Shown here: positions 18,953-28,439 of the stretch, one piece after another | Layout: each line of letters begins with the position of its first letter | How positions within the stretch are numbered: the first letter of the stretch is position 1 | Assembly (NCBI GenBank): GCA_902539445.1 | Contig: CACBIY010000007.1 | Coordinates: forward strand, 1 to 53,085 | Direction of reading: 5' to 3' | From: an uncultured Pelagibacteraceae bacterium | GTDB lineage: Bacteria > Pseudomonadota > Alphaproteobacteria > Pelagibacterales > Pelagibacteraceae | Length of the DNA stretch: 53,085 nucleotides | Program-made: the position numbers and the translations under genes | Notes under the pieces: model-generated | Seen by the model: only the letters and a program-made list of their open reading frames with translations | The model's database searches: none | Told to the model about the DNA's origin: nothing

Positions 18953-19549
18953 ATGAATTATAGTTTTGAGTATATCGATATTATTTTATTAGCAATGATT
19001 GCTGGCTTCATTTTTTTAAGACTTAGAGGAATTTTAGGAAAAAGAACAGGTTTTGAGGGGAAAGCCTCACCTCAGTTTGAGGAAATGTTGAAAAATATAA
19101 ATCCTAAAACAAAAATAAATGAAAAAACTGAGTTTGACGAAAATGCAAAAAAAGATTTTTTAAAAGGTGCGAAAATAGCATACGAAACTATTATTACAGA
19201 CTTTGGTGATAGTGACAATAAATTGACCTCAAGTAAGCCTTTGTTAAGTAATAAAATTTACGACCAATTTAATACAGCGCTTAAAGAAAGAAGCAAAAGA
19301 GGACATCTCGCTGAAATTACTTTCATCGGAATAAACTCTGCAAACATTAAAGAGCATAAGTATTTGGGAAAAATTTTACAAGTTACAGTCGAATTTGTTG
19401 GTGAAGTAATTACTTGTATTAGGGATAAGGAAAAAAAAATAGTGTCTGGAGACCCAGAAAAAATTAAGAAGATTTATGATACTTGGGTATTTTCAAGAGA
19501 TACAAGTACTAATAATCCAAATTGGCAGTTAGTAGATACTCTTTCCTAA
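18953..19549 (+). CDS. Tim44-like domain protein (TimA type)
   Basis: One N-terminal transmembrane helix (about residues 8-22) is followed by RLRGILGKRTG and then a Tim44-like/NTF2-fold domain from about residue 60. The block LGKILQVTVEFVGEVITCIRD and the final TWVFSRDTSTNNPNWQLVDT are typical. In mitochondria Tim44 tethers Hsp70 to the import channel; alphaproteobacterial homologues are membrane-associated, with incompletely known roles. It sits beside secB-fxsA, as in relatives. Confidence 0.88.
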   Translation: MNYSFEYIDIILLAMIAGFIFLRLRGILGKRTGFEGKASPQFEEMLKNINPKTKINEKTEFDENAKKDFLKGAKIAYETIITDFGDSDNKLTSSKPLLSNKIYDQFNTALKERSKRGHLAEITFIGINSANIKEHKYLGKILQVTVEFVGEVITCIRDKEKKIVSGDPEKIKKIYDTWVFSRDTSTNNPNWQLVDTLS

Positions 19550-19963
19550 TTGAACAATAATATTTCAGATAAAGACAAAAAAGATTGGAAAGACTTTCTA
19601 GAAAAGAAAGAGAGATTACCAAATAAAGATTTAGAAAAAAAAGAGAATAAATTTCATATTACTAAATCATTAGATCTTCATGGTTACACACTTGATGAAG
19701 CAAACAAAAAAGTTGAAAGTTTTATAACTGATTGTTTTGATCAAAAGGTCTCTAAAGTTATAATAGTTACTGGTAAAGGACTACATTCTCAAAATGATAA
19801 AGACCCATATATTTCAAAGAAATTTGGTATTTTAAAAAATTCTGTTCCTGATTTTATTAAAAATAATTCTAGCTTAATGAAAAAAATAAAAACTATAACT
19901 GATGCCGAAATTGAAGATGGTGGCAGTGGAGCTTTTTATATTTTTTTAAAAAAAAAATTATAA
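19550..19963 (+). CDS. Smr domain protein
   Basis: Small protein with a C-terminal Smr (small MutS-related) domain. [12 protein letters not shown] is at about residues 42-53, the TGKGLHS loop at about 74-80, and the terminal [10 protein letters not shown] at about 124-133. Smr domains often nick or bind nucleic acids. The start is a TTG directly after the upstream TAA; I chose it because DKDKKDW matches the family N-terminus and no better codon is near. The 3' end overlaps hslU by 6 bp on the opposite strand. Confidence 0.88.
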   Translation: MNNNISDKDKKDWKDFLEKKERLPNKDLEKKENKFHITKSLDLHGYTLDEANKKVESFITDCFDQKVSKVIIVTGKGLHSQNDKDPYISKKFGILKNSVPDFIKNNSSLMKKIKTITDAEIEDGGSGAFYIFLKKKL

Positions 19964-21331
19964 AATAAATTTTGATAGATCTGTATCTTTGACAAGATTA
20001 TCCAGATTTTTGTTTATATATTCCTTATTTATTGAGATTTTTTCACCAGATCTGTCGGTTGCCGTGAAACTAATTTCATCAAGGATTTTTTCTATTATTG
20101 TGTGTAATCTTCTAGCGCCTATATTTTCAACAGTTGCATTTACCTCAGAAGCAATATTAGCGATTGCATCAATACCATCTTCAGTAAACTCAAGTTCAAC
20201 ATTCTCAGTCTTTAACAAAGCCACATACTGTTTAATTAAACTAAAATCAGGTTCTTTAAGAATTCTTTTAAAATCTTCACTTGATAAAGCCTCTAGCTCA
20301 ACTCTAATTGGTAGTCTACCTTGTAACTCAGGAAGTAAATCAGAAGGCTTAGCTAATTGAAAAGCACCGGATGCAATAAATAATATGTGATCTGTTTTAA
20401 TAGGTCCGTACTTTGTATTAACTGTTGTTCCTTCAATTAAAGGTAATAAATCTCTCTGCACACCTTCTCTAGATACATCTCCACCAACTCTGTCTGTTCT
20501 TCCAGAAATTTTGTCTATTTCATCTAAGAAAACTATGCCATTGTTTTCTGTGGAAATTTTTGCAGCTTTAATAATTTTATCTTGTTCAATTAACTTATCA
20601 GACTCATCATTAATTAAAATTTCATGAGACTCTTTTACTGTCATTTTTTTCTTCTTTTCCTGCTTACCCATAGATTTTCCAAGCATCTCTCCAATATTAA
20701 TCATTCCTACATTAGCACCAGGCATTCCAGGAATTTCAAAAGATGTGCTATTACCACCACTTTCGCTGACAGCTATCTCTATCTCATTATTATCTAAATC
20801 ACCGTCTCTAAGTCTTTTTCTAAAGCTTTCTCTTGTAGCCGTGCTTGCTTTTTTTCCAACTAAAGCATCTAATACTTTCTCTTCAGCTAATTTCTGAGCT
20901 TTTGCGTAAACTTCTTTTCTTTTTTTTACTTTTTCCATTGCAATTGCTATTTCAATTAAATCTCTGACAATTTGTTCTACATCTCTTCCAACATAACCCA
21001 CCTCAGTAAATCTAGTTGCTTCAACTTTTACAAATGGAGCTTCTGCTAATTTAGAAAGTCTTCTTGAAATTTCTGTTTTTCCAACACCTGTTGGTCCAAT
21101 CATTAAAATATTTTTAGGTAAAACTTCATTTCTCATTTCACCTTTTAAAGCTTGCCTTCTCCATCTATTTCTTAAAGCAACAGCAACTGCTCTTTTAGCT
21201 TTATTTTGACCAACAACAAATCTGTCTAATTCTGAAACAATTTCTCTTGGTGATAAGGAGCTTACTAATGAAGCCTCTTCTTTTTGTTGATCACCTTTAG
21301 GATGTAATTGAGTTACGTTTGATTTATCCAT
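19958..21331 (-). CDS. hslU: ATP-dependent protease ATPase subunit HslU
   Basis: AAA+ unfoldase that feeds substrates to HslV. Walker A GPTGVGKT is at 79-86, Walker B is in [11 protein letters not shown], and the family block [20 protein letters not shown] lies between. The C-terminal LSKFIL matches the tail that docks into HslV. At 457 aa it is about 15 residues longer than E. coli HslU, mainly because about 25 residues precede the [10 protein letters not shown] start block. It overlaps hslV by one base. Confidence 0.98.
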   Translation of the reverse strand: MDKSNVTQLHPKGDQQKEEASLVSSLSPREIVSELDRFVVGQNKAKRAVAVALRNRWRRQALKGEMRNEVLPKNILMIGPTGVGKTEISRRLSKLAEAPFVKVEATRFTEVGYVGRDVEQIVRDLIEIAIAMEKVKKRKEVYAKAQKLAEEKVLDALVGKKASTATRESFRKRLRDGDLDNNEIEIAVSESGGNSTSFEIPGMPGANVGMINIGEMLGKSMGKQEKKKKMTVKESHEILINDESDKLIEQDKIIKAAKISTENNGIVFLDEIDKISGRTDRVGGDVSREGVQRDLLPLIEGTTVNTKYGPIKTDHILFIASGAFQLAKPSDLLPELQGRLPIRVELEALSSEDFKRILKEPDFSLIKQYVALLKTENVELEFTEDGIDAIANIASEVNATVENIGARRLHTIIEKILDEISFTATDRSGEKISINKEYINKNLDNLVKDTDLSKFIL

Positions 21332-21846
21332 TATATTTTTTCAACTTTGACATTTTCATTTGTGAATACGCAGATATCAGCTGCAACTTTTATAGCTTTT
21401 TTTGCAACTTCTTCTGCTGAAATGTTACTTTCCATTAAGACTTTTCCTGCAGCTAAAGCATAATTACCACCAGAGCCAATACCAATAACATCTCCTTCAG
21501 GTTCTAGAACGTCACCAGTACCTGAAATTATATAACTATTTTTCTTGTCACCTACCGCCATTAGAGCTTCTAATCTTCTTAGATATTTATCAGTTCTCCA
21601 ATCTTTAGCTAACTCCACAGCAGCTCTAGATAAGTTACCTGCATGTTTTTCTAATTTTCCTTCTAATCTCTCAAACAATGTTAAAGCATCAGCTGTTGAT
21701 CCAGCAAAACCAGCTACGACATCTCTCTTCTCAATTTTTCTGACTTTTGAGGCAGTGCTTTTTACGACAGTATTGCCCATACTTACTTGACCGTCACCAG
21801 CTACTACTACTTCGTTGTTTTTTCTAACTAACACAATCGTTGTCAT
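21331..21846 (-). CDS. hslV: ATP-dependent protease proteolytic subunit HslV
   Basis: Threonine peptidase related to the proteasome beta subunit. After Met removal the N-terminus is TTIVLVRK, exposing the catalytic Thr. The [15 protein letters not shown] block and [12 protein letters not shown] follow. The start is fixed by the need for Thr at position 2. The length of 171 aa is normal. It is divergent from hisB across a 91-bp spacer that must hold both promoters; I could not choose convincing -10/-35 pairs there. Confidence 0.98.
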   Translation of the reverse strand: MTTIVLVRKNNEVVVAGDGQVSMGNTVVKSTASKVRKIEKRDVVAGFAGSTADALTLFERLEGKLEKHAGNLSRAAVELAKDWRTDKYLRRLEALMAVGDKKNSYIISGTGDVLEPEGDVIGIGSGGNYALAAGKVLMESNISAEEVAKKAIKVAADICVFTNENVKVEKI

Positions 21847-21937
21847 AGCTTATAAATGGATACTAAATTTGATACTTCAAGCCCAGGTTTAGTATTATTG
21901 CCATAATTGAATAATATATGTATACCTGTTTTTAATT

Positions 21938-22528
21938 ATGAAGCGTAAAGGCAAAATAAGCAGGAAAACAAAAGAAACAAGCATTAGTGTTGATTTAAAT
22001 ATTGACGGTAAAGGTAAATACAAAATTGACACAGGAATAGGTTTTTTAAACCACATGCTTGAACAACTATCTAAGCATTCTTCAATAGACATGAGTATAA
22101 AAGCTAAAGGAGATACTCATATTGATCTACACCACACAACTGAAGATACAGGAATTGCTATTGGTGAAGCTTTAAAAAAAGCTTTGAAAAAATCTGTTGG
22201 AATCAGAAGGTATGCTCACGCGATGATCCCAATGGATGAAACTCTATCACGTGTTGCAATTGATATTTCAAATAGACCTTATTTAATTTGGAAAGTAAAT
22301 TTAAAAGTAGAAAAACTTGGCGAGATGGATACAGAACTTTTTAAAGAATGGTTTCAAGCATTTTCTCAAGCTGCTGGAATTACTCTACACGTTGAAAATA
22401 TTTACGGGGACAATAGTCACCACATTATCGAGTCTTGCTATAAAGGATTAGCAAGGTCTCTAAGAACTGCATTGGAAATAGATCCGAGGAATAAAAAAAC
22501 TATTCCTTCTACAAAAGGTTCTTTATAA
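21938..22528 (+). CDS. hisB: Imidazoleglycerol-phosphate dehydratase
   Basis: Manganese-dependent dehydratase of histidine synthesis that forms imidazole acetol phosphate. The metal-binding motifs are present: [25 protein letters not shown] and DNSHHIIES. The length of 196 aa indicates the monofunctional enzyme, with no fused phosphatase. It is the first gene of the hisB-hisH-hisA-hisF-hisE run, divergent from hslV as in many alphaproteobacteria. Confidence 0.97.
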   Translation: MKRKGKISRKTKETSISVDLNIDGKGKYKIDTGIGFLNHMLEQLSKHSSIDMSIKAKGDTHIDLHHTTEDTGIAIGEALKKALKKSVGIRRYAHAMIPMDETLSRVAIDISNRPYLIWKVNLKVEKLGEMDTELFKEWFQAFSQAAGITLHVENIYGDNSHHIIESCYKGLARSLRTALEIDPRNKKTIPSTKGSL

Positions 22529-22533
22529 GTTTA

Positions 22534-23160
22534 ATGAATGTCGCAATTGTTGATTATAAATCGGGCAATATAAGCTCGGTAATAAACTCTTTTAAAGAAG
22601 TTGCAAAAGATAGAGTAAAAATAGAGGTTTCTTCGGATTTAAATAAGATAAAATCAAGTGATAAAGTAGTTTTACCAGGTCAAGGCTCATTTAAAAGTTG
22701 TGTGGATGCCTTAAATAAAATTAAAGGTCTTACAGACACTTTAAATGAATTTGCGATAACTAAAAAAAAACCTCTACTTGGAATTTGTGTTGGTTTGCAG
22801 ATGTTTGCTGATGTTGGTTATGAAGAAACTGAAACTAAAGGTTTAGGATGGATTTCAGGCAAAGTTTCAAAAATAGATAATCAAAATGGCAAATTTAAAC
22901 TTCCTCATATCGGTTGGAATCAAATCAACATTGTTAAAGAAAGTAAAATTTTTAAAGATATAGAAAATAATTCACATATGTATTTTGTTCATAGTTATGA
23001 ATTTATACCAAATGATAAAAAAGTAATTTCAGCTACAACAGATTATTCAACAAATATTGTTTGTTCTGTAGAAAAAGAAAATATTTTTGGAACCCAATTC
23101 CACCCAGAAAAGAGTGATATGATTGGACTTAAAATAATTGATAATTTTATAAATTTGTAA
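22534..23160 (+). CDS. hisH: Imidazole glycerol phosphate synthase, glutamine amidotransferase subunit
   Basis: Class I glutaminase that supplies ammonia to HisF. The nucleophile Cys85 lies in LLGICVGLQMF, and the His190-x-Glu192 pair lies in GTQFHPEKS. The N-terminal VDYKSGN and the VLPGQGSF oxyanion region are present. It starts 5 bases after hisB and ends one base before hisA, in the same operon as its partner hisF. Confidence 0.97.
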   Translation: MNVAIVDYKSGNISSVINSFKEVAKDRVKIEVSSDLNKIKSSDKVVLPGQGSFKSCVDALNKIKGLTDTLNEFAITKKKPLLGICVGLQMFADVGYEETETKGLGWISGKVSKIDNQNGKFKLPHIGWNQINIVKESKIFKDIENNSHMYFVHSYEFIPNDKKVISATTDYSTNIVCSVEKENIFGTQFHPEKSDMIGLKIIDNFINL

Positions 23161-23161
23161 A

Positions 23162-23878
23162 ATGAAAATATTTCCTGCAATTGATATTAAAGATAAAAAG
23201 TGTGTAAGATTAGTTAAAGGAGATTTCGAAAAAAAGACCGAGTATGAAATGTCTCCAATTGAACAAGCAGGAAAATTTAAAGATCATGGATTTAAAAATT
23301 TACACATAGTTGATTTAGATGGTGCTTTAATGGGTGGGACAGTAAATTTAGATATTATTCAGGATATAGTTGGTAAATTTAATTTAAAAGTTGAAGTAGG
23401 TGGTGGTATTAGAAATTATGATAGTATTCAAAAATATATCGATGCTGGTGTTGAAAAAGTAATTCTGGGAAGTGCAGCTATTAAAGATAAAAATTTCTTA
23501 AAAGTATCATGTGAAAAATTTCAAAATCAAATTGCTCTAGGTTTAGATGCTAAAGATGGGTATTTATCAATATCTGGATGGAAAGAAAACTCTAATCAAT
23601 CAACTTTAGATTATTTAAAAGAAATTAACGACTATGGTGTCAGTAGATTAATTTATACAGATATTAATAGAGACGGTATGAAACAAAGTCCAAATTTTAA
23701 TGAAACGATGAAAGTTGCTGAGATTTCAAAGTGCCCTGTAATTATATCAGGTGGCGTTTCATCAATAGGAGATATTAAAAAAGCAAAGAATTTAAAAAAT
23801 GTTGAGGGCATAATAGTTGGTAAAGCTATTTATGATGGAGATATAAAATTAGAGGAATTAGTAAAAGAAGATGCTTAA
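23162..23878 (+). CDS. hisA: Phosphoribosylformimino-5-aminoimidazole carboxamide ribotide isomerase
   Basis: TIM-barrel isomerase (Amadori rearrangement) of histidine synthesis. Asp8 in [14 protein letters not shown] is the catalytic residue. The VEVGGGIRN phosphate-binding loop, the TDINRDG motif with the second catalytic Asp, and the late SGGVSS and VGKAIY blocks all fit. The length is 238 aa. It overlaps hisF by 8 bp. Confidence 0.97.
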   Translation: MKIFPAIDIKDKKCVRLVKGDFEKKTEYEMSPIEQAGKFKDHGFKNLHIVDLDGALMGGTVNLDIIQDIVGKFNLKVEVGGGIRNYDSIQKYIDAGVEKVILGSAAIKDKNFLKVSCEKFQNQIALGLDAKDGYLSISGWKENSNQSTLDYLKEINDYGVSRLIYTDINRDGMKQSPNFNETMKVAEISKCPVIISGGVSSIGDIKKAKNLKNVEGIIVGKAIYDGDIKLEELVKEDA

Positions 23879-24626
23879 AAATAGAATAATACCATGTTTA
23901 GATGTAAAAAACGGTCGTGTTGTTAAAGGAATAAATTTTGTTGATCTAAAAGATGCGGGAGACCCTGTGGAACAAGCTAAAATCTATAGCGATGGTGGAG
24001 CAGATGAAATTTGTTTTTTAGATATTACTGCGTCTAATGAAAATAGAGATACAATTTATGATGTTGTGGAGAAAACTTCAAAAAAATGTTTTGTACCATT
24101 AACTGTAGGAGGTGGTGTTAGAAGTGTTGAGGATATTAACAAATTACTTAATTGTGGCGCTGATAAAGTTTCCATAAACACTGCGGCAGTTGAAAATTCA
24201 AAAGTTGTTATCGATAGTTCAAAAAAATTTGGGTCTCAATGTATTGTAGTTGCAATCGATGCTAAAAAAAATGGAGATAAGTGGGAAGTGTTTACTCACG
24301 GAGGAAGAAATAATAGTGGTATTGATGCGTTGGAGTACGCTGAACAAATGGAAAAAAACGGTGCAGGGGAGTTATTAGTTACTTCTATGGATAGAGATGG
24401 AACACAAGTAGGTTATGATATTGATCTCATGTCAAAAATTTCATCTAAAGTAAATATTCCAGTTATTGCATCTGGCGGCGTGGGTAATTTAGATCACTTA
24501 GTGGATGGAATTAAATTAGGAAAAGCTAGTGCGGTTTTGGCAGCTTCTATATTTCATTATGGAAAACACTCAGTAAAAGAAGCCAAGGATTATTTGGACT
24601 CAAAAGGAATACCTGTTAGAATTTAA
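23871..24626 (+). CDS. hisF: Imidazole glycerol phosphate synthase, cyclase subunit
   Basis: TIM-barrel cyclase that joins PRFAR with ammonia delivered by HisH. Asp11 is in [14 protein letters not shown], the second catalytic Asp is in VAIDAKK, and the GGGVRS and ASGGVGN phosphate loops are intact. The length of 251 aa is typical. It overlaps hisA and stops one base before hisE. Confidence 0.98.
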   Translation: MLKNRIIPCLDVKNGRVVKGINFVDLKDAGDPVEQAKIYSDGGADEICFLDITASNENRDTIYDVVEKTSKKCFVPLTVGGGVRSVEDINKLLNCGADKVSINTAAVENSKVVIDSSKKFGSQCIVVAIDAKKNGDKWEVFTHGGRNNSGIDALEYAEQMEKNGAGELLVTSMDRDGTQVGYDIDLMSKISSKVNIPVIASGGVGNLDHLVDGIKLGKASAVLAASIFHYGKHSVKEAKDYLDSKGIPVRI

Positions 24627-24627
24627 T

Positions 24628-24900
24628 ATGCTTAATACTTTAGAAAGCTTATTTAATCTTGCAAGAGAACGGAAAAAAACTCCAGTAGATGGTTCATACA
24701 CTAATAAATTACTTAGTGATAAATCTTTGAGCAAAGAAAAGATCCTAGAAGAAATTAATGAACTTATTGAGGCAGTTGAAAAAAATTCAAATAAAATTCA
24801 TGAAGCAGCTGATGTTTTCTTTCATTTAATAATGTATCTAGAGGCAAATGATGTGAAAATTGAGGATGTAATGGAAGAACTCAACAAAAGAAAAAAATGA
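24628..24900 (+). CDS. hisE: Phosphoribosyl-ATP pyrophosphatase
   Basis: Hydrolyses phosphoribosyl-ATP to phosphoribosyl-AMP, the second step of histidine synthesis. This all-alpha MazG-like protein keeps the metal-binding pattern KILEEINELIEAVEK followed by EAADVFFHLIMYLE. At 90 aa it is shorter than most HisE proteins (about 105 aa), with trimming at the C-terminus. It overlaps the HIT gene by 4 bp (ATGA). Confidence 0.93.
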   Translation: MLNTLESLFNLARERKKTPVDGSYTNKLLSDKSLSKEKILEEINELIEAVEKNSNKIHEAADVFFHLIMYLEANDVKIEDVMEELNKRKK

Positions 24901-25262
24901 GTTACGATGATAATAATATTTTTGCTAAAATCTTAAGGGGAGAAATTCCGTGTAAAAAGATTTACGAGGATGATTACGTTTTATCATTTCATGATATTAA
25001 CCCGCAAAAAAAAATTCACGTATTAGTAATACCTAAAGGAAAATATATTGACCTTGATGATTTTAGTCAAAAAGCCTCCCCAGATGAAATGGTGGGTTTA
25101 TTAAAAGGTATAAATTTAGTTGCAAAAAAACTTGGTATATCAGTAGACACCGGTAAGGGTTATCGTGCTTTAGCTAATATATCTGAACACGGTGGTCAAG
25201 AAGTACCTCATTTACATTTTCATCTATTTGGAGGTGAAAAAGTTGGAAAGATGGTGGAGTGA
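24897..25262 (+). CDS. hinT: HIT family nucleotide hydrolase/transferase (HinT type)
   Basis: Histidine-triad protein of 121 aa. The catalytic triad appears as HLHFH at residues 105-109, followed by LFGGEKVGKM, and the N-terminal block FAKILRGEIPCKKIYEDD is typical of HinT. HinT proteins hydrolyse purine nucleoside phosphoramidates. It is translationally linked to hisE (ATGA) and to the next gene (GTGA), so it is co-expressed with the his genes. Confidence 0.93.
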   Translation: MSYDDNNIFAKILRGEIPCKKIYEDDYVLSFHDINPQKKIHVLVIPKGKYIDLDDFSQKASPDEMVGLLKGINLVAKKLGISVDTGKGYRALANISEHGGQEVPHLHFHLFGGEKVGKMVE

Positions 25263-25762
25263 GCACTAAAGTTGAAAGAAATTATTTAGAAATCAATTCA
25301 CTTAAAGACTTAAAAAAATCTAAATTTTCTCCAGATGACTGCTTAATTGATCTTAGTGATCCAGCAGATTTTCAAATAAATAAGTTTTTTTATAAAAGTA
25401 TCGGTAAAGAACATCGATGGACGGATCGATTAGTTTGGACAGATAAACAATGGATCGAATATATTTCTGATCAAAAGGTAAAAACTTATATTCTTAAAAA
25501 AGCAAATGATATGGCCGGATACTTTGAACTTATTTTCCATAAGGAAAAAAAGGAAACAGAAATTGCTTATCTTGGCTTACTCAAAGAATATCAAAATAAA
25601 AAATTAGGCTCTTTCCTTTTGACATCAGCTATAAAAAATTCTTTTTCTGAAAATACTAATAGAGTCTGGGTGCACACTTGTTCTTTAGATCATAAAAATG
25701 CATTAAATAATTATATTTCAAGGGGCATGAGAATCTATAAAACAGAGTCTGTTTCAATTTAA
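25259..25762 (+). CDS. GNAT family N-acetyltransferase
   Basis: Predicted acetyl-CoA-dependent transferase of 167 aa. The C-terminal half shows the GNAT core: a strand with IAYLGLL, then a degenerate motif A (EYQNKKLGSFLL) for the pyrophosphate of CoA, and a late block with ALNNYISRGMRIYK, like the family F-Y-x-x-x-G-F ending. The acceptor is unknown. The GTG start overlaps the HIT stop codon (GTGA), which decides the start. It is the last gene of the extended his operon, convergent with lolA by 4 bp. Confidence 0.82.
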   Translation: MSTKVERNYLEINSLKDLKKSKFSPDDCLIDLSDPADFQINKFFYKSIGKEHRWTDRLVWTDKQWIEYISDQKVKTYILKKANDMAGYFELIFHKEKKETEIAYLGLLKEYQNKKLGSFLLTSAIKNSFSENTNRVWVHTCSLDHKNALNNYISRGMRIYKTESVSI

Positions 25763-26310
25763 TTTTGTTGAGGTAAAATAAATAAATTGCTATTCAATTT
25801 TTGGTTTTTTTTAACCGAGTCTAAAAAAGTGATACTAAGATTTTGATAAATATCTTTAGTTTGCCAACCGATCAAATTAAGAGTTTTATAATCAAAGAAA
25901 ATATTCACCTCAAAATCTTCTTCAAAAAACTTAAAATTTACAAATTTATTATCTAGGACTCTTTCATCTAAATTTTCGATCTTATTAACTAAAAATTTTT
26001 TATTTAATATTAAATTTAATGGTGTTCGTTTAAGGGGATATAGGTAATAGCTACTGTTAGTTTTAATAACTATAGATTTTCCATTGGAAACTAAAATTTT
26101 TTTATTTTTCAAATTATATTTACAAAATATTTTTTGTGGATATGAAAGAGCACAATGGCCGTTTTCTGTTTTACCATTAATGTTTTGCTCAAAGTTAAAT
26201 GTCAAGTTATTAGTAGTTTCTAAATTTTGAATAATTTTTTGTTTAACATTTGCTGAAGCCTCAACAATTGAAAACAAAAGAAATAAAAAAATTAATTTAC
26301 TAATCATCAA
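25759..26310 (-). CDS. lolA: Outer-membrane lipoprotein carrier protein LolA
   Basis: Periplasmic chaperone that ferries lipoproteins from the inner to the outer membrane. A signal peptide covers about residues 1-20 (hydrophobic LIFLFLLFSIVEASA, with likely cleavage after ASA). The mature part matches the LolA beta-half-barrel, with the NLTFNFEQNINGKTENG strand near the start. It is somewhat short (183 aa). It is downstream of ftsK with a 4-bp overlap, a neighbourhood common in alphaproteobacteria. Confidence 0.88.
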   Translation of the reverse strand: MMISKLIFLFLLFSIVEASANVKQKIIQNLETTNNLTFNFEQNINGKTENGHCALSYPQKIFCKYNLKNKKILVSNGKSIVIKTNSSYYLYPLKRTPLNLILNKKFLVNKIENLDERVLDNKFVNFKFFEEDFEVNIFFDYKTLNLIGWQTKDIYQNLSITFLDSVKKNQKLNSNLFILPQQN

Positions 26311-28409
26311 AGAACATCGCGTTTTCCTACATGATTGGCCTTACTCACAATTCCCTCTTCTTCCATCATATCAATTATTCTTGCTGCTCGATTATATCCA
26401 ATTTGTAGTTTTCTTTGTAAAAAAGACGTTGATGCTTTCCCTTCAGATTTTATGATTTCCACAGCTGTTTGATAAAGCTCATCTTTATCGCCCATATTTT
26501 TTGATCCATCACCCATTTCTTTTTCATCTGCAAAATTCAGAATTTCGTCCACATAATCAGGTTCTGCTTGGGATCTTAGAGAATTGTTAATATTTTCAAT
26601 CTCATTGTCAGATACAAATGGTGCATGTATTCTTATAACTCTGTTAGCAGATGACATATACAACATATCACCTTTACCTAATAATTGTTCAGCACCTTGC
26701 TCCCCTAATATTGTTCTGCTATCTATTTTAGATGTCACTTGGAAAGATATTCGTGTAGGAAAGTTTGCTTTAATTGTTCCTGTAATAACGTCAACACTCG
26801 GTCTTTGAGTAGCCATGATAATGTGTATTCCAGCTGCCCTTGCCATTTGAGATAATTTTTGAATATAGTTTTCAATTTCTTTTCCTGCAACCAACATCAA
26901 ATCTGACATTTCATCTACCACTACGACTATATAGGGCATTGGAAGTTTATGTTTTGAGTTGTAACCATCTATATTTCTAACTCCTTCTTTAGTCATAAGT
27001 CTGTATCTACTTTCCATCTCTTTAACCACCCAGCCTAAAACTGAGGCAGCTTTTTTTGCTTCAGTTATCACTGGACACAAAAGATGAGGCACACCTTCAT
27101 ACGTTGATAATTCAAGCATTTTAGGATCAATCAAAATAAATTTACATCTTTCAGGAGTATGACGGTAAAGGAGTGACAATATTATGGTATTTATGCAAAC
27201 TGACTTTCCAGATCCAGTTGTTCCAGCTATCAACAAATGAGGCATTGAAGATAAATCACCAACTATTGGATTTCCAGAAATACTTTTACCTAAAGCGATC
27301 GGTAATTTAATTTCTTTTTTCTTAAAGTCGGAGTTATTTAAAATCTCACTCAAATAAACATTTTCTCTTGATGAATTAGGTAATTCAATTCCAACAGTGT
27401 TACTTCCTGGGATGGTTGAAATTCTGGCTGACTCAGAACTAGTATTTCTCGCGATATCGTCAGATAGATTTATAATCTTCGAAACCTTTACACCAGCAGC
27501 AGGTTCAAATTCATTTAATGTAACAACTGGTCCGTGACTTATTTTTTTGATTTTTCCATTAACACCAAAATCTAATAATATTTTTTCTAAAAATTCAGGA
27601 TCGCTTGATTGATTTTTTTCAGAATTTTCTCTTTCCTTTTTAGACGGAATTTTAAGTAAATCTAGGCTAGGTAATTTAAATTTTTGTATTTCAGTTTTTT
27701 TTATTTCGTCAGCTTTTATAAAAGGTAAATCTTCTTGGATTAAATTTTTAATTTCTTCTTGTGGAATATATTCATTAATAACCTCACTCTTGTTCGTATA
27801 ATTTTTGTTACTTTTAGGATTGAGAAAATTAAAAAATTTTCTTGGACTAAAATTTATACTAAGCAAAAAAAGGCTGATTATTAAGATGATTAAAAAATAA
27901 TAGGATATATTTTCGTTTAAACTTAATAAATTTTTGAAAAAATTTTCATTTAAATAGTTTCCTATAAAACCTCCGTTACCGTTAATAAAAAGTGCAAAGG
28001 CAGTGTTATAAAAATGATTAAAAAATAGTGATCCAAAAATTGAATATAAAATTGAATAAAAAATATTTTCAATTATTAAAAAAAAATCTTTTCTTATAAT
28101 AATATTTATACCAGTAAAAATTAGAGTTAATGAGACTAAATAAGAGATTAAACCAATTGATTGAAAAAAAATATCAGAAATATAACTTCCCCTAAAACCC
28201 AAAAGATTTTTGATTTCTGTATTCTCAGGAAATATAAAATTTGGATCCTCTGGAGAATATGAAACTAATGAGACAAACAAAAATATACCAGCAGATAATA
28301 TTAGAAAACCAAATATTTCTGTTAACCTTTTAGCAATAAAAAGAAGAGTTATATTAACAATTTTTTTTATGTTCATATTAAGTGAATCAAATTTATCACT
28401 TTGTATCAT
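26307..28409 (-). CDS. ftsK: DNA translocase FtsK
   Basis: Septal DNA pump that clears chromosomes from the division site and activates XerCD at dif. There are about four N-terminal membrane helices in residues 15-185, then a short linker. The motor has Walker A GTTGSGKS at 396-403 and Walker B in VVVDEMSDLM. The C-terminal winged-helix gamma domain (about 637-700) should read polar sequences. The 700 aa length shows a short linker compared with E. coli. A second in-frame ATG at residue 12 is an alternative start. Confidence 0.97.
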   Translation of the reverse strand: MIQSDKFDSLNMNIKKIVNITLLFIAKRLTEIFGFLILSAGIFLFVSLVSYSPEDPNFIFPENTEIKNLLGFRGSYISDIFFQSIGLISYLVSLTLIFTGINIIIRKDFFLIIENIFYSILYSIFGSLFFNHFYNTAFALFINGNGGFIGNYLNENFFKNLLSLNENISYYFLIILIISLFLLSINFSPRKFFNFLNPKSNKNYTNKSEVINEYIPQEEIKNLIQEDLPFIKADEIKKTEIQKFKLPSLDLLKIPSKKERENSEKNQSSDPEFLEKILLDFGVNGKIKKISHGPVVTLNEFEPAAGVKVSKIINLSDDIARNTSSESARISTIPGSNTVGIELPNSSRENVYLSEILNNSDFKKKEIKLPIALGKSISGNPIVGDLSSMPHLLIAGTTGSGKSVCINTIILSLLYRHTPERCKFILIDPKMLELSTYEGVPHLLCPVITEAKKAASVLGWVVKEMESRYRLMTKEGVRNIDGYNSKHKLPMPYIVVVVDEMSDLMLVAGKEIENYIQKLSQMARAAGIHIIMATQRPSVDVITGTIKANFPTRISFQVTSKIDSRTILGEQGAEQLLGKGDMLYMSSANRVIRIHAPFVSDNEIENINNSLRSQAEPDYVDEILNFADEKEMGDGSKNMGDKDELYQTAVEIIKSEGKASTSFLQRKLQIGYNRAARIIDMMEEEGIVSKANHVGKRDVL

Positions 28410-28439
28410 CTAATTTTTCTTGTTAAAATTAAATTTATT

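Noticed and set aside
28401-28439. TTG-initiated N-terminal extension of the FAD monooxygenase overlapping ftsK
   Set aside because: The added residues do not fit the family and the ATG at 28440 starts directly at the dinucleotide-binding strand.
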